Shown here: piece by piece, positions 20,900 through 29,335 of the stretch
Layout of the letters: each line of letters opens with the position of its first letter
How positions within the stretch are numbered: the stretch's first letter is position 1
Assembly: GCF_002356315.1 (NCBI RefSeq)
Contig: NZ_AP018164.1
Span: 1,550,001 to 1,614,000, forward strand
From: Mycobacterium shigaense
Lineage (GTDB): Bacteria; Actinomycetota; Actinomycetes; Mycobacteriales; Mycobacteriaceae
DNA length: 64,000 nt
Direction of reading: 5' to 3'
Notes under the pieces: model-generated
Databases searched by the model: none
Told to the model about the DNA's origin: nothing
Seen by the model: the letters and a program-made list of their open reading frames with translations, nothing else
Made by a program: the position numbers and the translations under genes

Positions 20900-21637
20900 G
20901 TGACGAGCATGTGGGGCGCCCCGGTCCATCGTCGCTGGCGGGGCCATCGGCTGCGGGATCCACGCCAGGCCAAGTTCCTGACGGTGGACTCGCTGAAGTG
21001 GGTGCTGCGCAACCGCGCTTACACCCCGTGGTACTTGGTGCGCTACTGGCGGCTGCTGAAGTTCAAGCTGGCCAATCCGCACATCATCACCCGCGGCATG
21101 GTGTTCATCGGCAAGGGTGTCGAGATTCACGCGACGCCCGAACTGGCGCAGCTCGAAATCGGACGCTGGGTGCACATCGGCGACAAGAACACCATCCGGG
21201 CGCACGAGGGCTCGCTGCGGTTCGGCGACAAAGTGGTCTTGGGCCGCGACAACGTCATCAACTGTTACCTCGACATCGAACTCGGCGATTCGGTGCTGAT
21301 GGCCGACTGGTGCTACGTCTGCGACTTCGACCACCGGATGGACGACATCACGCTGCCCATCAAGGATCAGGGCATCATCAAGTCCCCGGTGCGGATCGGC
21401 CCGGACACCTGGGTCGGCGTCAAGGTCACGGTGCTGCGGGGCACCTCGATCGGGCGCGGCTGCGTGTTGGGTTCGCACGCCGTCGTGCGCGGTGTGGTCC
21501 CCGACTACTCCATCGCGGTCGGCGCCCCGGCCAAGGTCGTCAAGAATCGGCAGTTGTCGTGGGAGAGTTCGGCCGCCCAGCGCGCCGAATTGGCTGCCGC
21601 CCTTGCGGATATCGAACGCAAGAAGGCGGCCCGCTGA
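20900..21637 (+). CDS. Left-handed beta-helix acyltransferase (Rv3034c-like)
   Basis: A 245-aa protein of the hexapeptide-repeat acetyltransferase superfamily (WbbJ/maltose-acetyltransferase-like). Imperfect [LIV]G-x4 turns run through the middle: GMVFIGKGVEIHATPEL, LEIGRWVHIGDKNTIRAH, FGDKVVLGRDNVINCY. The catalytic-type histidine loop is DFDHRMDD, followed by IKSPVRIGPDTWVGVKVTVL and VGAPAKVVKN. It would transfer an acyl group from acyl-CoA to a sugar or lipid acceptor. The acceptor is unknown. GTG 20900 is chosen because of the -10 just upstream. The next frame overlaps its stop. Confidence 0.88.
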   Translation: MTSMWGAPVHRRWRGHRLRDPRQAKFLTVDSLKWVLRNRAYTPWYLVRYWRLLKFKLANPHIITRGMVFIGKGVEIHATPELAQLEIGRWVHIGDKNTIRAHEGSLRFGDKVVLGRDNVINCYLDIELGDSVLMADWCYVCDFDHRMDDITLPIKDQGIIKSPVRIGPDTWVGVKVTVLRGTSIGRGCVLGSHAVVRGVVPDYSIAVGAPAKVVKNRQLSWESSAAQRAELAAALADIERKKAAR

Positions 21638-21999
21638 CCTCGCCGGGCCCGGTCTATCCGGGTGGCCGGCCGGCGCAGCCCGGGTGGGACAAGACACTGT
21701 CCATCGTGCTGGTGGTGTTCGCCGTCGTCGGCTGGGCCGCGGCCGCCGGCATGGAATTCATAATGCTGGCCTTCACGGATTACTGTCCGCCGGACCGATG
21801 CAACGCCAACGCGGCCGCCACGTCGGTGCTGCTGTCGGTGTCGGCCGCGGCCGTCCTGACCGTCGTCGGCACGGTGGCCACGATTGTCTGCCTGGTCCGG
21901 CGCCGGCTGGCCTGGCCGTTCGCGGTCGCGGCGTTGATCCTGCCCGCGGCGGCCGAGCTGCTCGGTATCGTTGGTTACTTTGTGGCCGTGGGCGATTGA
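21634..21999 (+). CDS. Small membrane protein, three predicted helices
   Basis: About 121 codons, with a proline/glycine-rich N-terminus followed by three hydrophobic segments: SIVLVVFAVVGWAAAAGMEF, TSVLLSVSAAAVLTVVGTVA and FAVAALILPAAAELLGIVGY. Between the first two is a short loop with two cysteines (DYCPPDRCN). I do not recognise a family. Only a CTG at 21634, overlapping the acyltransferase stop, or internal GTG codons from 21706 are available as starts, so the N-terminus is uncertain. Co-transcription with the acyltransferase is likely. Confidence 0.55.
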   Translation: MTSPGPVYPGGRPAQPGWDKTLSIVLVVFAVVGWAAAAGMEFIMLAFTDYCPPDRCNANAAATSVLLSVSAAAVLTVVGTVATIVCLVRRRLAWPFAVAALILPAAAELLGIVGYFVAVGD

Positions 22000-22015
22000 A
22001 TATCGCCGAGTCCGG

Positions 22016-22172
22016 CTACGAGGGCTGGTTGTCGAGCACGATGTTGAAGCTGACGTCGCCGGCGTCGACGTCGACGACCGTGACGGTCGCCCCGTAGTTC
22101 TTGCCGGCCGTGCTCCATCAGGGCCACCGCGGCACCCGAAAGCAGCAACATTCAATAGACCGACCGTGCCAT
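22016..22172 (-). pseudogene. Remnant of a small exported protein gene (possible Rv3033 relic)
   Basis: The minus strand gives ATG at 22172, then a stop after six codons. In other frames there is a signal-peptide-like LLLSGAAVALM, followed by KNYGATVTVVDVDAGDVSFN and VLDNQPS ending at 22016. The last part reads like the C-terminus of an exported beta-rich protein. Position and strand correspond to M. tuberculosis Rv3033, between Rv3034c and Rv3032, so this may be what remains of it at the edge of the carotenoid island. The identity is inferred from position only. Confidence 0.4.
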
Positions 22173-22253
22173 GACGACTCCCTGGCATTCCAGCAACTGT
22201 GAATCGGCTGATGCTGACATGCCAAATAGCTTCGAGTAAACGGTTGGCGGAAG

Positions 22254-23582
22254 TTACAGGCTCTGATAGCGGCGCAACGCCTCGGCGCGCTCGGCGCCGT
22301 GGTCCACGATCGGCGGCGGGTATCCCGCCGGCCTCTCGGCTTTGCGCAGGTGCGCATCGTCGACGTCGGCCAGTTCGGGCACCCAGCGGCGGATGTAGTC
22401 GCCCGACGGGTCGAACTTCTCGCCCTGCGTGGTCGGGTTGAACACCCGGAAATACGGCGCGGCGTCGGTGCCGGATCCCGCGCACCACTGCCATCCGTGC
22501 TGATTGTTGGCCATGTCGCCGTCGACGAGCTGGTCGAGGAACCAGGCGGCGCCCCATTGCCAGGGCAGGTGCAGGTCCTTGACCAGGAACGAGGCCACGA
22601 TCATCCGCACCCGGTTGTGCATGAAGCCGGTCTCACGCAGTTGGCGCATCCCGGCATCGACCATGGGAAAGCCAGTTTCGCCGGCCTTCCAGGATTCGAA
22701 GCGGCGTTTGGCCGCGACCCCGGTGTCGGTCGATATAGCGTCGAACTGGCCGTTCCAGTTGTGCCAGGCGCTGGCCGGCCAGTGGTGCAGCACATCGGCG
22801 TAGAAGTCGCGAAATGCCAGCTCCCGCAAATAGGTTTGCGCGCCCTTGGTACGCAGGTGCAGGCCGGCGACCAGGGTGCGGGGATGGATGGTGCCGAACT
22901 TCAGATGTGCCGACATCCGGCTGGTGCCCGGCAGGTCGGGCCGGTTGCGATCCTCGTGATAGCGTTGTAAAGCTTTGTCGGAGAAAGACTTCCAGCTCTT
23001 CATCGCCGCGGCCTCACCGGCGGCGAGGTCCAGGTTGGCACCGGGGTCGGGAATCTCGCACGGCTGCTGGCTCAGCTGTGCGGGGTCGATCCAGCGCGCC
23101 GAATCGGCGCTGGTGGGCGCCGGTTTGCGCCAACCGATTTCGCGCCACGCACTCAGGAACGGTGTGAACACCTTGTATGGCGATCCGTCCTTCTTCGTCA
23201 CCCGGCCGGGCGATACCAGATAGGGCGACCCCGTGGCGACCAGCGGCACCGTGTCCAGCGCCGCGCGGACCCGCTCGTCACGCCGCCTGCCGAACGGCGC
23301 GAAATCCTCGGAGATGTGCACGGCCGAGGCATCGATTTCCCTGGCAATGAACGGGATTCGCTGCTCGGGTCGGCCGCGGACCACCAACAGCCGACCGCCC
23401 AGGTCGTCGCGCAGCTGCCGCAGCGCGTCGCCGAGAAATTGCAGACGGCGTTGACCCGACGACTTCTCTAGGCGCGGGTCGAGCACGAAGCAGGCGAGCA
23501 CGTCTGCATCCTCGGCGGCGGCGGCCAGCGCCGGATGGTCACCCAACCGCAGATCGCGCCGAAACCACAACAGCGCGGACAC
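22254..23582 (-). CDS. phr: Deoxyribodipyrimidine photolyase (class I)
   Basis: A 442-aa DNA repair flavoenzyme that uses light to split UV-induced cyclobutane pyrimidine dimers. The N-terminal antenna domain begins SALLWFRRDLRLGDHPAL. The C-terminal FAD domain contains SRMSAHLKFGTIHPR, ELAFRDFYADVL, and the photolyase signature HNRVRMIVASFLVKDLHLPW and DGDMANNQHGWQWCAGSG, with the tryptophans of the electron-transfer chain. The GTG start at 23582 shares bases with the tspO stop (TAGTG), so it is translationally coupled as the third gene of mmpL-tspO-phr. The link with carotenoid genes suggests a light/UV response set. Confidence 0.95.
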   Translation of the reverse strand: MSALLWFRRDLRLGDHPALAAAAEDADVLACFVLDPRLEKSSGQRRLQFLGDALRQLRDDLGGRLLVVRGRPEQRIPFIAREIDASAVHISEDFAPFGRRRDERVRAALDTVPLVATGSPYLVSPGRVTKKDGSPYKVFTPFLSAWREIGWRKPAPTSADSARWIDPAQLSQQPCEIPDPGANLDLAAGEAAAMKSWKSFSDKALQRYHEDRNRPDLPGTSRMSAHLKFGTIHPRTLVAGLHLRTKGAQTYLRELAFRDFYADVLHHWPASAWHNWNGQFDAISTDTGVAAKRRFESWKAGETGFPMVDAGMRQLRETGFMHNRVRMIVASFLVKDLHLPWQWGAAWFLDQLVDGDMANNQHGWQWCAGSGTDAAPYFRVFNPTTQGEKFDPSGDYIRRWVPELADVDDAHLRKAERPAGYPPPIVDHGAERAEALRRYQSL

Positions 23583-24070
23583 TATTCGTGACCGCGGTTG
23601 AGCCGCCAGACAGACGTGGCCAACACGGTCGCAAAGGTGCACCACAACGGATACGGCGACAGCGCGACGCCCTCCCGTGGGTCGGCCTGCGCGGCGCGGC
23701 GGGCCAGGTCGGCGCTGCTGGCCGTTAGAACGGCCGCCCCGAGCGCCGACGCACCGAGCTTGTGATAGCGGAAGAACAGCCAACTCCATCCCGCGTTGAG
23801 CACCAGATTGAGGCCCAGCGCTACGGCATAGCTGCGCGCCCTCTCGGGTTGGCCCGCCGCGCGATATCGGTCGATGGTCGCCGCCGATGTCGCGGCGATG
23901 TCGGCGTACAGGGCGGTCCAGGCGACGGGGAACACGGCGGCGGGCGGCTGGAATGCCGGCTTGCGTAGCCGGGTGTACCAGCCGGCGACGCGGGCCGGGC
24001 TGGCAATGCTTCCGGCACCCGCCGCCGCGGCCACGGCAAGGGTGGTTGTGGCCAGTGTCGATTTCTTCAT
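23582..24070 (-). CDS. TspO/MBR (CrtK-type) membrane protein
   Basis: A 162-aa five-helix membrane protein of the TspO/peripheral benzodiazepine receptor family, which binds porphyrins and related tetrapyrroles. In Rhodobacter the homologue was named CrtK from its place in a carotenoid cluster. The family hallmark WYTRLRKPAFQPPAAVFPVAW is at about residues 28-48, followed by the aromatic-rich helix NLVLNAGWSWLFFRYHKLGA and the C-terminal SPYPLWCTFATVLATSVWRLN. The start at ATG 24070 overlaps the mmpL stop by 4 bases. A second, internally deleted tspO-like gene lies across the divergent promoter at 26772. Confidence 0.92.
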   Translation of the reverse strand: MKKSTLATTTLAVAAAAGAGSIASPARVAGWYTRLRKPAFQPPAAVFPVAWTALYADIAATSAATIDRYRAAGQPERARSYAVALGLNLVLNAGWSWLFFRYHKLGASALGAAVLTASSADLARRAAQADPREGVALSPYPLWCTFATVLATSVWRLNRGHE

Positions 24071-26187
24071 GCTGTACTCCGCTCGTGTTCGGCGCATGCG
24101 CGGTGCTTCCCAATATGTTCAGTCGTCGCCGGGTGTGCCGGCCACCAGATCCGTTCGCCGATCAGCTCGAACAGCGCGGGTATGACCAGCGTCCGCACGA
24201 CGAAGGTATCGAGCAAGATGCCCAGGCCCACGATGATGCCCAGTTGAGCCATCACGATCAGCGGCAGCACCCCCAGCACGCAGAACACCGCGGCCAACAC
24301 GATTCCCGCGCTGGTGATGACGCCGCCGGTCGCCGACACGGCGCGAATCATGCCGTCACGCGTGCCGTGCCTCGCCGCCTCTTCGCGCGCGCGGGTGACC
24401 AGGAAGATGGTGTAGTCGACGCCGAGGGCGGCCAGGAACAGGAAGGCGAACAACGGGGTGCTGTTGTCCAGCGCCGGGAAGCCGAAGACATGTAGGCTCG
24501 CCCAGCCGCCGATCCCGATTGCGGCCAATGCCCCCAGGATCGTCGCGGCCAGCAGGGTGGGCGGCGCCAGCGCCGACCGCAGCAGCACGTAGAGCACGAC
24601 CAGGATCACCACCAGGATGGCGGGCACCAGCGTCCGCCGGTCGTGGGCGGCGGCTTCGCGGATGTCGAGGGCCTGCGCGTCCGGTCCGCCCACCAGCGCG
24701 CCGGCGCTCTCCGTCGAATGGCGCAGTGCCACAACGGTTCCGAATGCCGCTTCGGAGGACGGTGGCGCGTCGATGTTCACCGACCACTTCGTCAAACCGG
24801 TTGTGGCGTGGCCGGACTCGCTCACCGAGACCACGCCGGGCGCGGCGGCGATCGCCTGCTGCACCTGCGGGGCCCGGTTCGTCGCGGCGACGACGGCGAC
24901 GGGGTTGACTAGGCCGGCCGGAAAGTGCGCGGCGACCACATCATAGCCCGTCACCGAATCCGGCCGGACCCGGAATTGTTCGGTCTGTGCAAGGCCGATT
25001 CGGGCGCTCAGCAGACCCGTGCTGAGGGCTACCAGGACGGCGATAGCGAGCGCCGCGACCACGGCGGGACGGCGCGCCACCGCTGCGGCGATCAGGTACC
25101 AGCCGCCGGGTGCGGGGTCGGTGTGCTCCGGCTGCGGGATCAGCGGCCAAAACAGTCGGCGGCCGCACCATGCCAGCAGCGGCGGCAGCACCACCAACAC
25201 CGAGAGGGCCGCGACGACCAGCCCGCAGGCGGCCAGCGCGCCCAGGCTGCGGGTGCTCGGGGTCGAGGCGAAAAGCAAGGTGAGCAAGGCCAATACGACG
25301 GTGGCGTTGCTGGCGACGATGGCCGGTCCGGCCATGCGCACGGCGCGGCGCAGGGCAGCGCGATGGTCGTCGGTGCGCCGAAGCTCCTGGCGGTAGCGGG
25401 AGATCAGCAACAGGGCGTAGTTGGTGCCGGCCCCGAACACCAGCACACTGGTGATCCCGGAGGTCGCGCCGTCGAAGCTCAACCCGGTCAGCGGGGCCAC
25501 CGCGGTGCCCGCGGCCGCGGCGACGCGATCGGCGAATCCGATCACCAGCAGGGGGCCCAGCCACAGCACCGGCGAGCGATACGTCGCGATCAGCAGCAGC
25601 GCCACCACCGATGCCGTCACCGCGAGCAAGGTGACGTTGGCGTGGCTGAATGCGTCGGCGATGTCGGCGCCGAAGGCCGGTCCGCCGGTGACGTGCGCTG
25701 CCAGGCCCGCGGGCAAGCCGGCGGCGGCGGCGCGGCGCACCGCGGCGACCCCGTCGCGCAACACCATGCCCGACAGGTCGGCGCCGATGGGTACCATCGC
25801 GACGGCAGCACGCCCGTCGGGCGAGACCAGGGGAGGCTGGGGGCTGGCGGTCCCGAACGGTTCGACCACCGCCTGCATTCGGTCGCGTGCCGCCCTGGCC
25901 GCGTCCATGTCCGACGGATTCAGCGCGGTCCCGTCGAGGTGGCTGACGACGGCGATCAGCGGCACGCGGTCGCCGTTGGGGAATTGGCGCGAAAGCGCAT
26001 CCACCCGTGCGGAGCCGGACCCGGCGGGCACTGACAACGGCGCCTGGCCCGCGGCCGCGTTCGGTCCGATCAACACCATGAAACCGACACCCAGCACCAC
26101 GGCGGCCAATCCGACCTGCCAGGAACGCCGCCCGGTGACGGCCACGGCCAGCCTCTCCCAGGACACGTCTACAAGCATTTCAGTCAC
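24067..26187 (-). CDS. MMPL/RND-family transporter of the carotenoid island
   Basis: A 706-aa inner-membrane exporter with the duplicated RND layout: helix 1, a periplasmic domain (about 45-180), a block of helices with FGAGTNYALLLISRYRQEL, a second periplasmic domain, and a second helix block with LAALGVDYTIFLVTRAREE. The Asp/Tyr in the GxDYxxF segment belong to the proton-relay motif. It is shorter than mycobacterial lipid-exporting MmpLs and closer to the YdfJ-like type. An MmpL-like gene also sits in the Corynebacterium glutamicum crt operon, so export of a carotenoid or its glycoside is a reasonable but unproven role. First gene of mmpL-tspO-phr, GTG start. Confidence 0.88.
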   Translation of the reverse strand: MTEMLVDVSWERLAVAVTGRRSWQVGLAAVVLGVGFMVLIGPNAAAGQAPLSVPAGSGSARVDALSRQFPNGDRVPLIAVVSHLDGTALNPSDMDAARAARDRMQAVVEPFGTASPQPPLVSPDGRAAVAMVPIGADLSGMVLRDGVAAVRRAAAAGLPAGLAAHVTGGPAFGADIADAFSHANVTLLAVTASVVALLLIATYRSPVLWLGPLLVIGFADRVAAAAGTAVAPLTGLSFDGATSGITSVLVFGAGTNYALLLISRYRQELRRTDDHRAALRRAVRMAGPAIVASNATVVLALLTLLFASTPSTRSLGALAACGLVVAALSVLVVLPPLLAWCGRRLFWPLIPQPEHTDPAPGGWYLIAAAVARRPAVVAALAIAVLVALSTGLLSARIGLAQTEQFRVRPDSVTGYDVVAAHFPAGLVNPVAVVAATNRAPQVQQAIAAAPGVVSVSESGHATTGLTKWSVNIDAPPSSEAAFGTVVALRHSTESAGALVGGPDAQALDIREAAAHDRRTLVPAILVVILVVLYVLLRSALAPPTLLAATILGALAAIGIGGWASLHVFGFPALDNSTPLFAFLFLAALGVDYTIFLVTRAREEAARHGTRDGMIRAVSATGGVITSAGIVLAAVFCVLGVLPLIVMAQLGIIVGLGILLDTFVVRTLVIPALFELIGERIWWPAHPATTEHIGKHRACAEHERSTA

Positions 26188-26207
26188 TTAACCATTAATC
26201 AAATTAA
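26188..26207. promoter_or_regulatory. AT-rich divergent operator between mmpL and marR
   Basis: TTAACCATTAAT (26188-26199) overlaps a palindrome TTAAT-CAA-ATTAA (26195-26207). It stands out from the roughly 70% GC surroundings and lies between the divergent mmpL and marR genes. A closely related motif, TTAAACATTAAC, is at 37701-37712 upstream of crtE. It is probably the binding site of one or both MarR proteins. Confidence 0.6.
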
Positions 26208-26241
26208 CAAAATGCGATTGGCACGGTATGCTCAGTTTCTG

Positions 26242-26748
26242 ATGAACCCGGTTCGGGGGGCCGCCGAGCGCGAGCGGCTCGAAGCGCTGATCGCGGCCGA
26301 TGCGCGCGTTCTTGCCGCCGAATCCGACCAGCTCGGCCGTGTTTTCGCTGCCGCACATCAGCTGCGGCCCAGTGACTTTCGGGCGTTGTTGCACATCTTG
26401 GTGGCCGAAAGCGCCGATGCCCCGCTGACCTCGGGGGAGCTGCGCAACAAGATGGGGCTGTCCGCGGCGGCCATCACCTATCTGGTCGAGCGCATGATCA
26501 ATTCCGGTCACATCCGCCGGGAATCCGATCCGGGTGATAGGCGCAAGGTGATCCTGCGCCACGACCATGATTTCGACGTGGCCCGCGCCTTTTTCACTCT
26601 GCTGGCTGCCCACACTCATGCTGCAATGGCCGAGCTGCCGGACACCGAACTGACGGCCGCGCACCGGGTGCTCACCGCCTTCATCGATGGCATGCACCGA
26701 TTTCACCACGAGCTGCGAGTCTCCGGCTCCGAGGTGGGTACTACCTGA
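26242..26748 (+). CDS. MarR-family regulator, copy 1 (CrtR-like)
   Basis: A 168-aa winged-helix regulator. The DNA-binding region runs LTSGELRNKMGLSAAAITYLVERM, with the wing GHIRRESDPGDRRKVIL. An ATG at 26212 lies inside the presumed operator, so the in-frame ATG at 26242 (MNPVRGAAERERL) is preferred. It is divergent from mmpL and heads the unit with truncated tspO, fni and the glycosyltransferase. In C. glutamicum the MarR-type CrtR, divergent from crtE, represses carotenoid genes until GGPP accumulates. By analogy this protein probably controls both arms of the island. It is about half identical to marR copy 2 at 29279. Confidence 0.9.
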   Translation: MNPVRGAAERERLEALIAADARVLAAESDQLGRVFAAAHQLRPSDFRALLHILVAESADAPLTSGELRNKMGLSAAAITYLVERMINSGHIRRESDPGDRRKVILRHDHDFDVARAFFTLLAAHTHAAMAELPDTELTAAHRVLTAFIDGMHRFHHELRVSGSEVGTT

Positions 26749-26771
26749 CGCGTGAACGATAGGGAACTTTG

Positions 26772-26999
26772 ATGCGCGCTTCCACACTGCCGAGCGCCAC
26801 CGCGGCGGTTGCGACGGCCTCCGTGGCGGGCGGGCAGGCCACCCTGCCGGCCGCAAGCAGCGTCGACCTAGCCCGCCGCGCCATCGCCAGCCGGGGAGGG
26901 CGCGCCGGTGTGCCGGCCCGTTATCCCGCCTGCGTCGCCTTCGCGTTCCTGCTCTCGACCCACATCTGGCTGCTCAACCACCGGATCGACGCGCCGTGA
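26772..26999 (+). pseudogene. Internally deleted second tspO-like gene
   Basis: A 75-codon frame whose N-terminus ([20 protein letters not shown]) aligns with the start of TspO at 24070. Its C-terminus (SSVDLARRA, then [17 protein letters not shown]) aligns with the last 50 or so residues of that protein. The roughly 90 residues between, including the WYxxLxKPxFxPP hallmark and the ligand-binding helices, are missing without loss of reading frame. It may still be translated, as its stop overlaps the fni start (GTGA), but it cannot form the five-helix TspO fold. A TTG at 26769 is an alternative start. Confidence 0.75.
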
Positions 27000-28039
27000 G
27001 TGCCGACCGCGGCGAGCTGTCCGCCCGCAAGCGCCGCCACATCGACGTCTGTCTCGACGGCGATGTCGAATACCGGCATCTGACAACGGGACTGGAACGG
27101 TACCGGCTGCCCTACAACGCCTTGACCCAGACCGCTCTCGACGACATCGACCTTCGCACCGAGTTTTTCGGCACGCCGTTGCGCGCGCCCGTTCTGGTAG
27201 GCGCGATGACCGGTGGCGCGCAACTGTCGCGAACCATCAACCGCAACCTCGCCACCGCCGCGCAATGGCTGGGCATCGGAATGATGCTGGGATCGCAGCG
27301 GGTGATGCTCGACAGCGTGCTCGGGGAGCGCGCCGCGACCAGCTTCACCGTCCGCGATGTCGCGCCCGACGTGCTGTTGTTCGGCAACATCGGGCTCTCC
27401 CAGCTGACCAAGGACGCGGTGCCCGACATCGTCGCAGCTCTCGACCGCGTCGGCGCGAATGCGCTTGCCGTGCATGTCAATCCGCTTCAGGAGGCCGCCC
27501 AGCTCGATGGCGACACGAACTGCACCGGCTCGCTGGACCGGCTGCACAACCTCACCGCCCTGGTCGGCTATCCGGTGCTGTTGAAGGAGGTCGGGCACGG
27601 CATCGGGGCCGCGGCGGTCGCCGAATTGCTCCGGTCGACCGGTGCGCCGCCGGTGGCGGCGATCGACGTGGCGGGCGCCGGCGGAACGTCGTGGTCGCGG
27701 GTGGAACAGCTGGTGCGCTACGGCGAGGTGCGCTACCCGGATCTGGCGGAGTGGGGAATTCCGACCGCACAAGCGATCACCGAGGTGCGGGCGGTGCTGC
27801 CGCGTATCCCGTTGGTCGCCTCCGGCGGCATCCGGACCGGCATGGACGCGGCCAAAGCCCTGGCCCTGGGCGCCGACGTGGTGGCCGTCGCGCGGCCGCT
27901 GCTGGCGGCGGCCATCGAGTCGGCGGACGCCGTGACCGGCTGGCTGCAACAATTCGTCGACGAGCTGCGCGTGTGTCTGCACGGCTGCGGCGCGCCCGAC
28001 CTGCGCGCCCTGCGCGGCGTCGGCGCGGCACCCCGCTAA
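26996..28039 (+). CDS. fni: Type 2 isopentenyl-diphosphate isomerase (FMN/NADPH-dependent)
   Basis: A 347-aa cytoplasmic flavoenzyme that interconverts isopentenyl and dimethylallyl diphosphate, the precursors used by CrtE. The TIM-barrel FMN motifs are visible: [12 protein letters not shown] near the N-terminus, [20 protein letters not shown], the [14 protein letters not shown] segment carrying the catalytic Gln/Glu region, KEVGHGIG, and the phosphate-binding [21 protein letters not shown]. Type 2 enzymes usually have 330-350 residues. The GTG start overlaps the preceding truncated tspO, and the glycosyltransferase follows after 9 bases. Its location shows that the island boosts isoprenoid precursor supply. 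Confidence 0.95.
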   Translation: MSADRGELSARKRRHIDVCLDGDVEYRHLTTGLERYRLPYNALTQTALDDIDLRTEFFGTPLRAPVLVGAMTGGAQLSRTINRNLATAAQWLGIGMMLGSQRVMLDSVLGERAATSFTVRDVAPDVLLFGNIGLSQLTKDAVPDIVAALDRVGANALAVHVNPLQEAAQLDGDTNCTGSLDRLHNLTALVGYPVLLKEVGHGIGAAAVAELLRSTGAPPVAAIDVAGAGGTSWSRVEQLVRYGEVRYPDLAEWGIPTAQAITEVRAVLPRIPLVASGGIRTGMDAAKALALGADVVAVARPLLAAAIESADAVTGWLQQFVDELRVCLHGCGAPDLRALRGVGAAPR

Positions 28040-28048
28040 GGCCGGCGC

Positions 28049-29335
28049 ATGGCCGCGATCCTGGCCTACGGGTCGCCCGCGCTGGGCCACCTGTACCCGA
28101 TGGGTGCGCTACTGCGGGAGCTGGCCGATCGCGGACACCGAATTCACCTGCGCACCTTGGCCGGCGAGGTCGCAGCCATGCGCTCCGCCGGCTTCTGTGC
28201 CGAGGCCGTCGACCCTCGCATCGAGGCCATCGCCGGCCGAGACTGGCTCGAGCGCAACGCCTTCGGGGTGCTGCGGGCGACGATCGACGTGCTGTGCCGG
28301 CGCGCCGCGCTCGAGGTCGACGATCTGCGCCGGGCGATCGCGCGTGTGCGGCCCGGCCTGGTCATCGTGGACGCCAACTGCTGGGGCGCGATGTCGGTGA
28401 TGGAGGCCAGTCCGCTTCCGTGGCTGATCTTTTCGCCATTCACCCCCTACCTGCGGTCCCGCGCTGCGCCGCCCTTCGGCCCCGGCCTGCGACCCCTGCC
28501 TGGCCCTTTCGGGTCCGTGCGCGACGCGTCGATTCGCCCCTTCGTGAGCGCCCTGTTCGATCGGCGGGTCATGCCGCGGCTCAACGCAATTCGTGAACAG
28601 ATCGGGGTGCCGGCGGTGGTGTCGGTGGACGCCCTGATGCGCCACGCCCCGCTGTTGCTGGCGGTGGGCGGGGAGCCGTTCGAGTACCCGCACCCGGACT
28701 GGCGGGATTTCGTTCATTTCCTGGGCGCGTGTGAATTCGAACCGCCCGCCGCGGCCGTGCCGGACTGGCTGGCCACTATCGACCGGCCCGTCGTGTTGGT
28801 CAGCACGTCGTCCCTCGCGCAGGCCGACGCCGGGCTGGGCCGTATTGCCTTGCGGGCGTTGGAGTCTGAGCCGGTTCACGTCGTCGCGACCTTTCCCGCG
28901 GGTGTTCCCGCCGGCCTGCCGCCGGTGCCCAATGCGACGGTGTGCCGGTTCGTCGATCACGGTGCGGTGCTGGACCGCGCGATCTGCGCCATCACCCACG
29001 GCGGGATGGGCACCACCGTTAAGGCCCTGGCCCGCGGTGTCCCGGTGTGTGCGGTGCCCTTCGCCCGTGATCAGGCCGAAGTCGCGCGGCGGGTCGAAGT
29101 CGCCCGATGCGGCACCCGGCTGCCGGCCCGTCGGCTGACGCCTGCGCGGCTGCGCGCCGCCGTGCGCGAGGCGACGGCGATGGCCGCGGGCGCGCGGCGG
29201 GTGGCCGCCGGATTCGCCGCGACCGGCGGCGTGGCGCGGGGGGCGGACCTGATCGAGCGGCGGTTACTGCAGCCGGTTCTACCGGGGGGCGTCCTGCCGC
29301 CGGGACGCCGCGCCGTCACGCCCGACGCCGGCTGA
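28049..29335 (+). CDS. UGT/MGT-type glycosyltransferase, probable carotenoid glycosyltransferase
   Basis: A 428-aa GT-B fold enzyme of family GT1. The N-terminal acceptor domain begins ILAYGSPALGHLYPMGALLRE, typical of MGT/CrtX-like enzymes. The C-terminal nucleotide-sugar site has ITHGGMGTTVKALARGVPVC and PFARDQAEVARRVE. In other carotenoid clusters such enzymes (CrtX) glucosylate hydroxylated carotenoids. No carotenoid hydroxylase is obvious here except possibly the Rieske protein, so the acceptor is open. The last 57 bases overlap the 3' end of the convergent marR copy 2. Confidence 0.85.
   Translation: MAAILAYGSPALGHLYPMGALLRELADRGHRIHLRTLAGEVAAMRSAGFCAEAVDPRIEAIAGRDWLERNAFGVLRATIDVLCRRAALEVDDLRRAIARVRPGLVIVDANCWGAMSVMEASPLPWLIFSPFTPYLRSRAAPPFGPGLRPLPGPFGSVRDASIRPFVSALFDRRVMPRLNAIREQIGVPAVVSVDALMRHAPLLLAVGGEPFEYPHPDWRDFVHFLGACEFEPPAAAVPDWLATIDRPVVLVSTSSLAQADAGLGRIALRALESEPVHVVATFPAGVPAGLPPVPNATVCRFVDHGAVLDRAICAITHGGMGTTVKALARGVPVCAVPFARDQAEVARRVEVARCGTRLPARRLTPARLRAAVREATAMAAGARRVAAGFAATGGVARGADLIERRLLQPVLPGGVLPPGRRAVTPDAG

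Noticed and set aside
22254..24113. Photolyase extended N-terminally to 619 codons
   Set aside because: The extra part is tspO read in the wrong frame. The GTG at 23582, sharing bases with the tspO stop, gives a normal-length photolyase.
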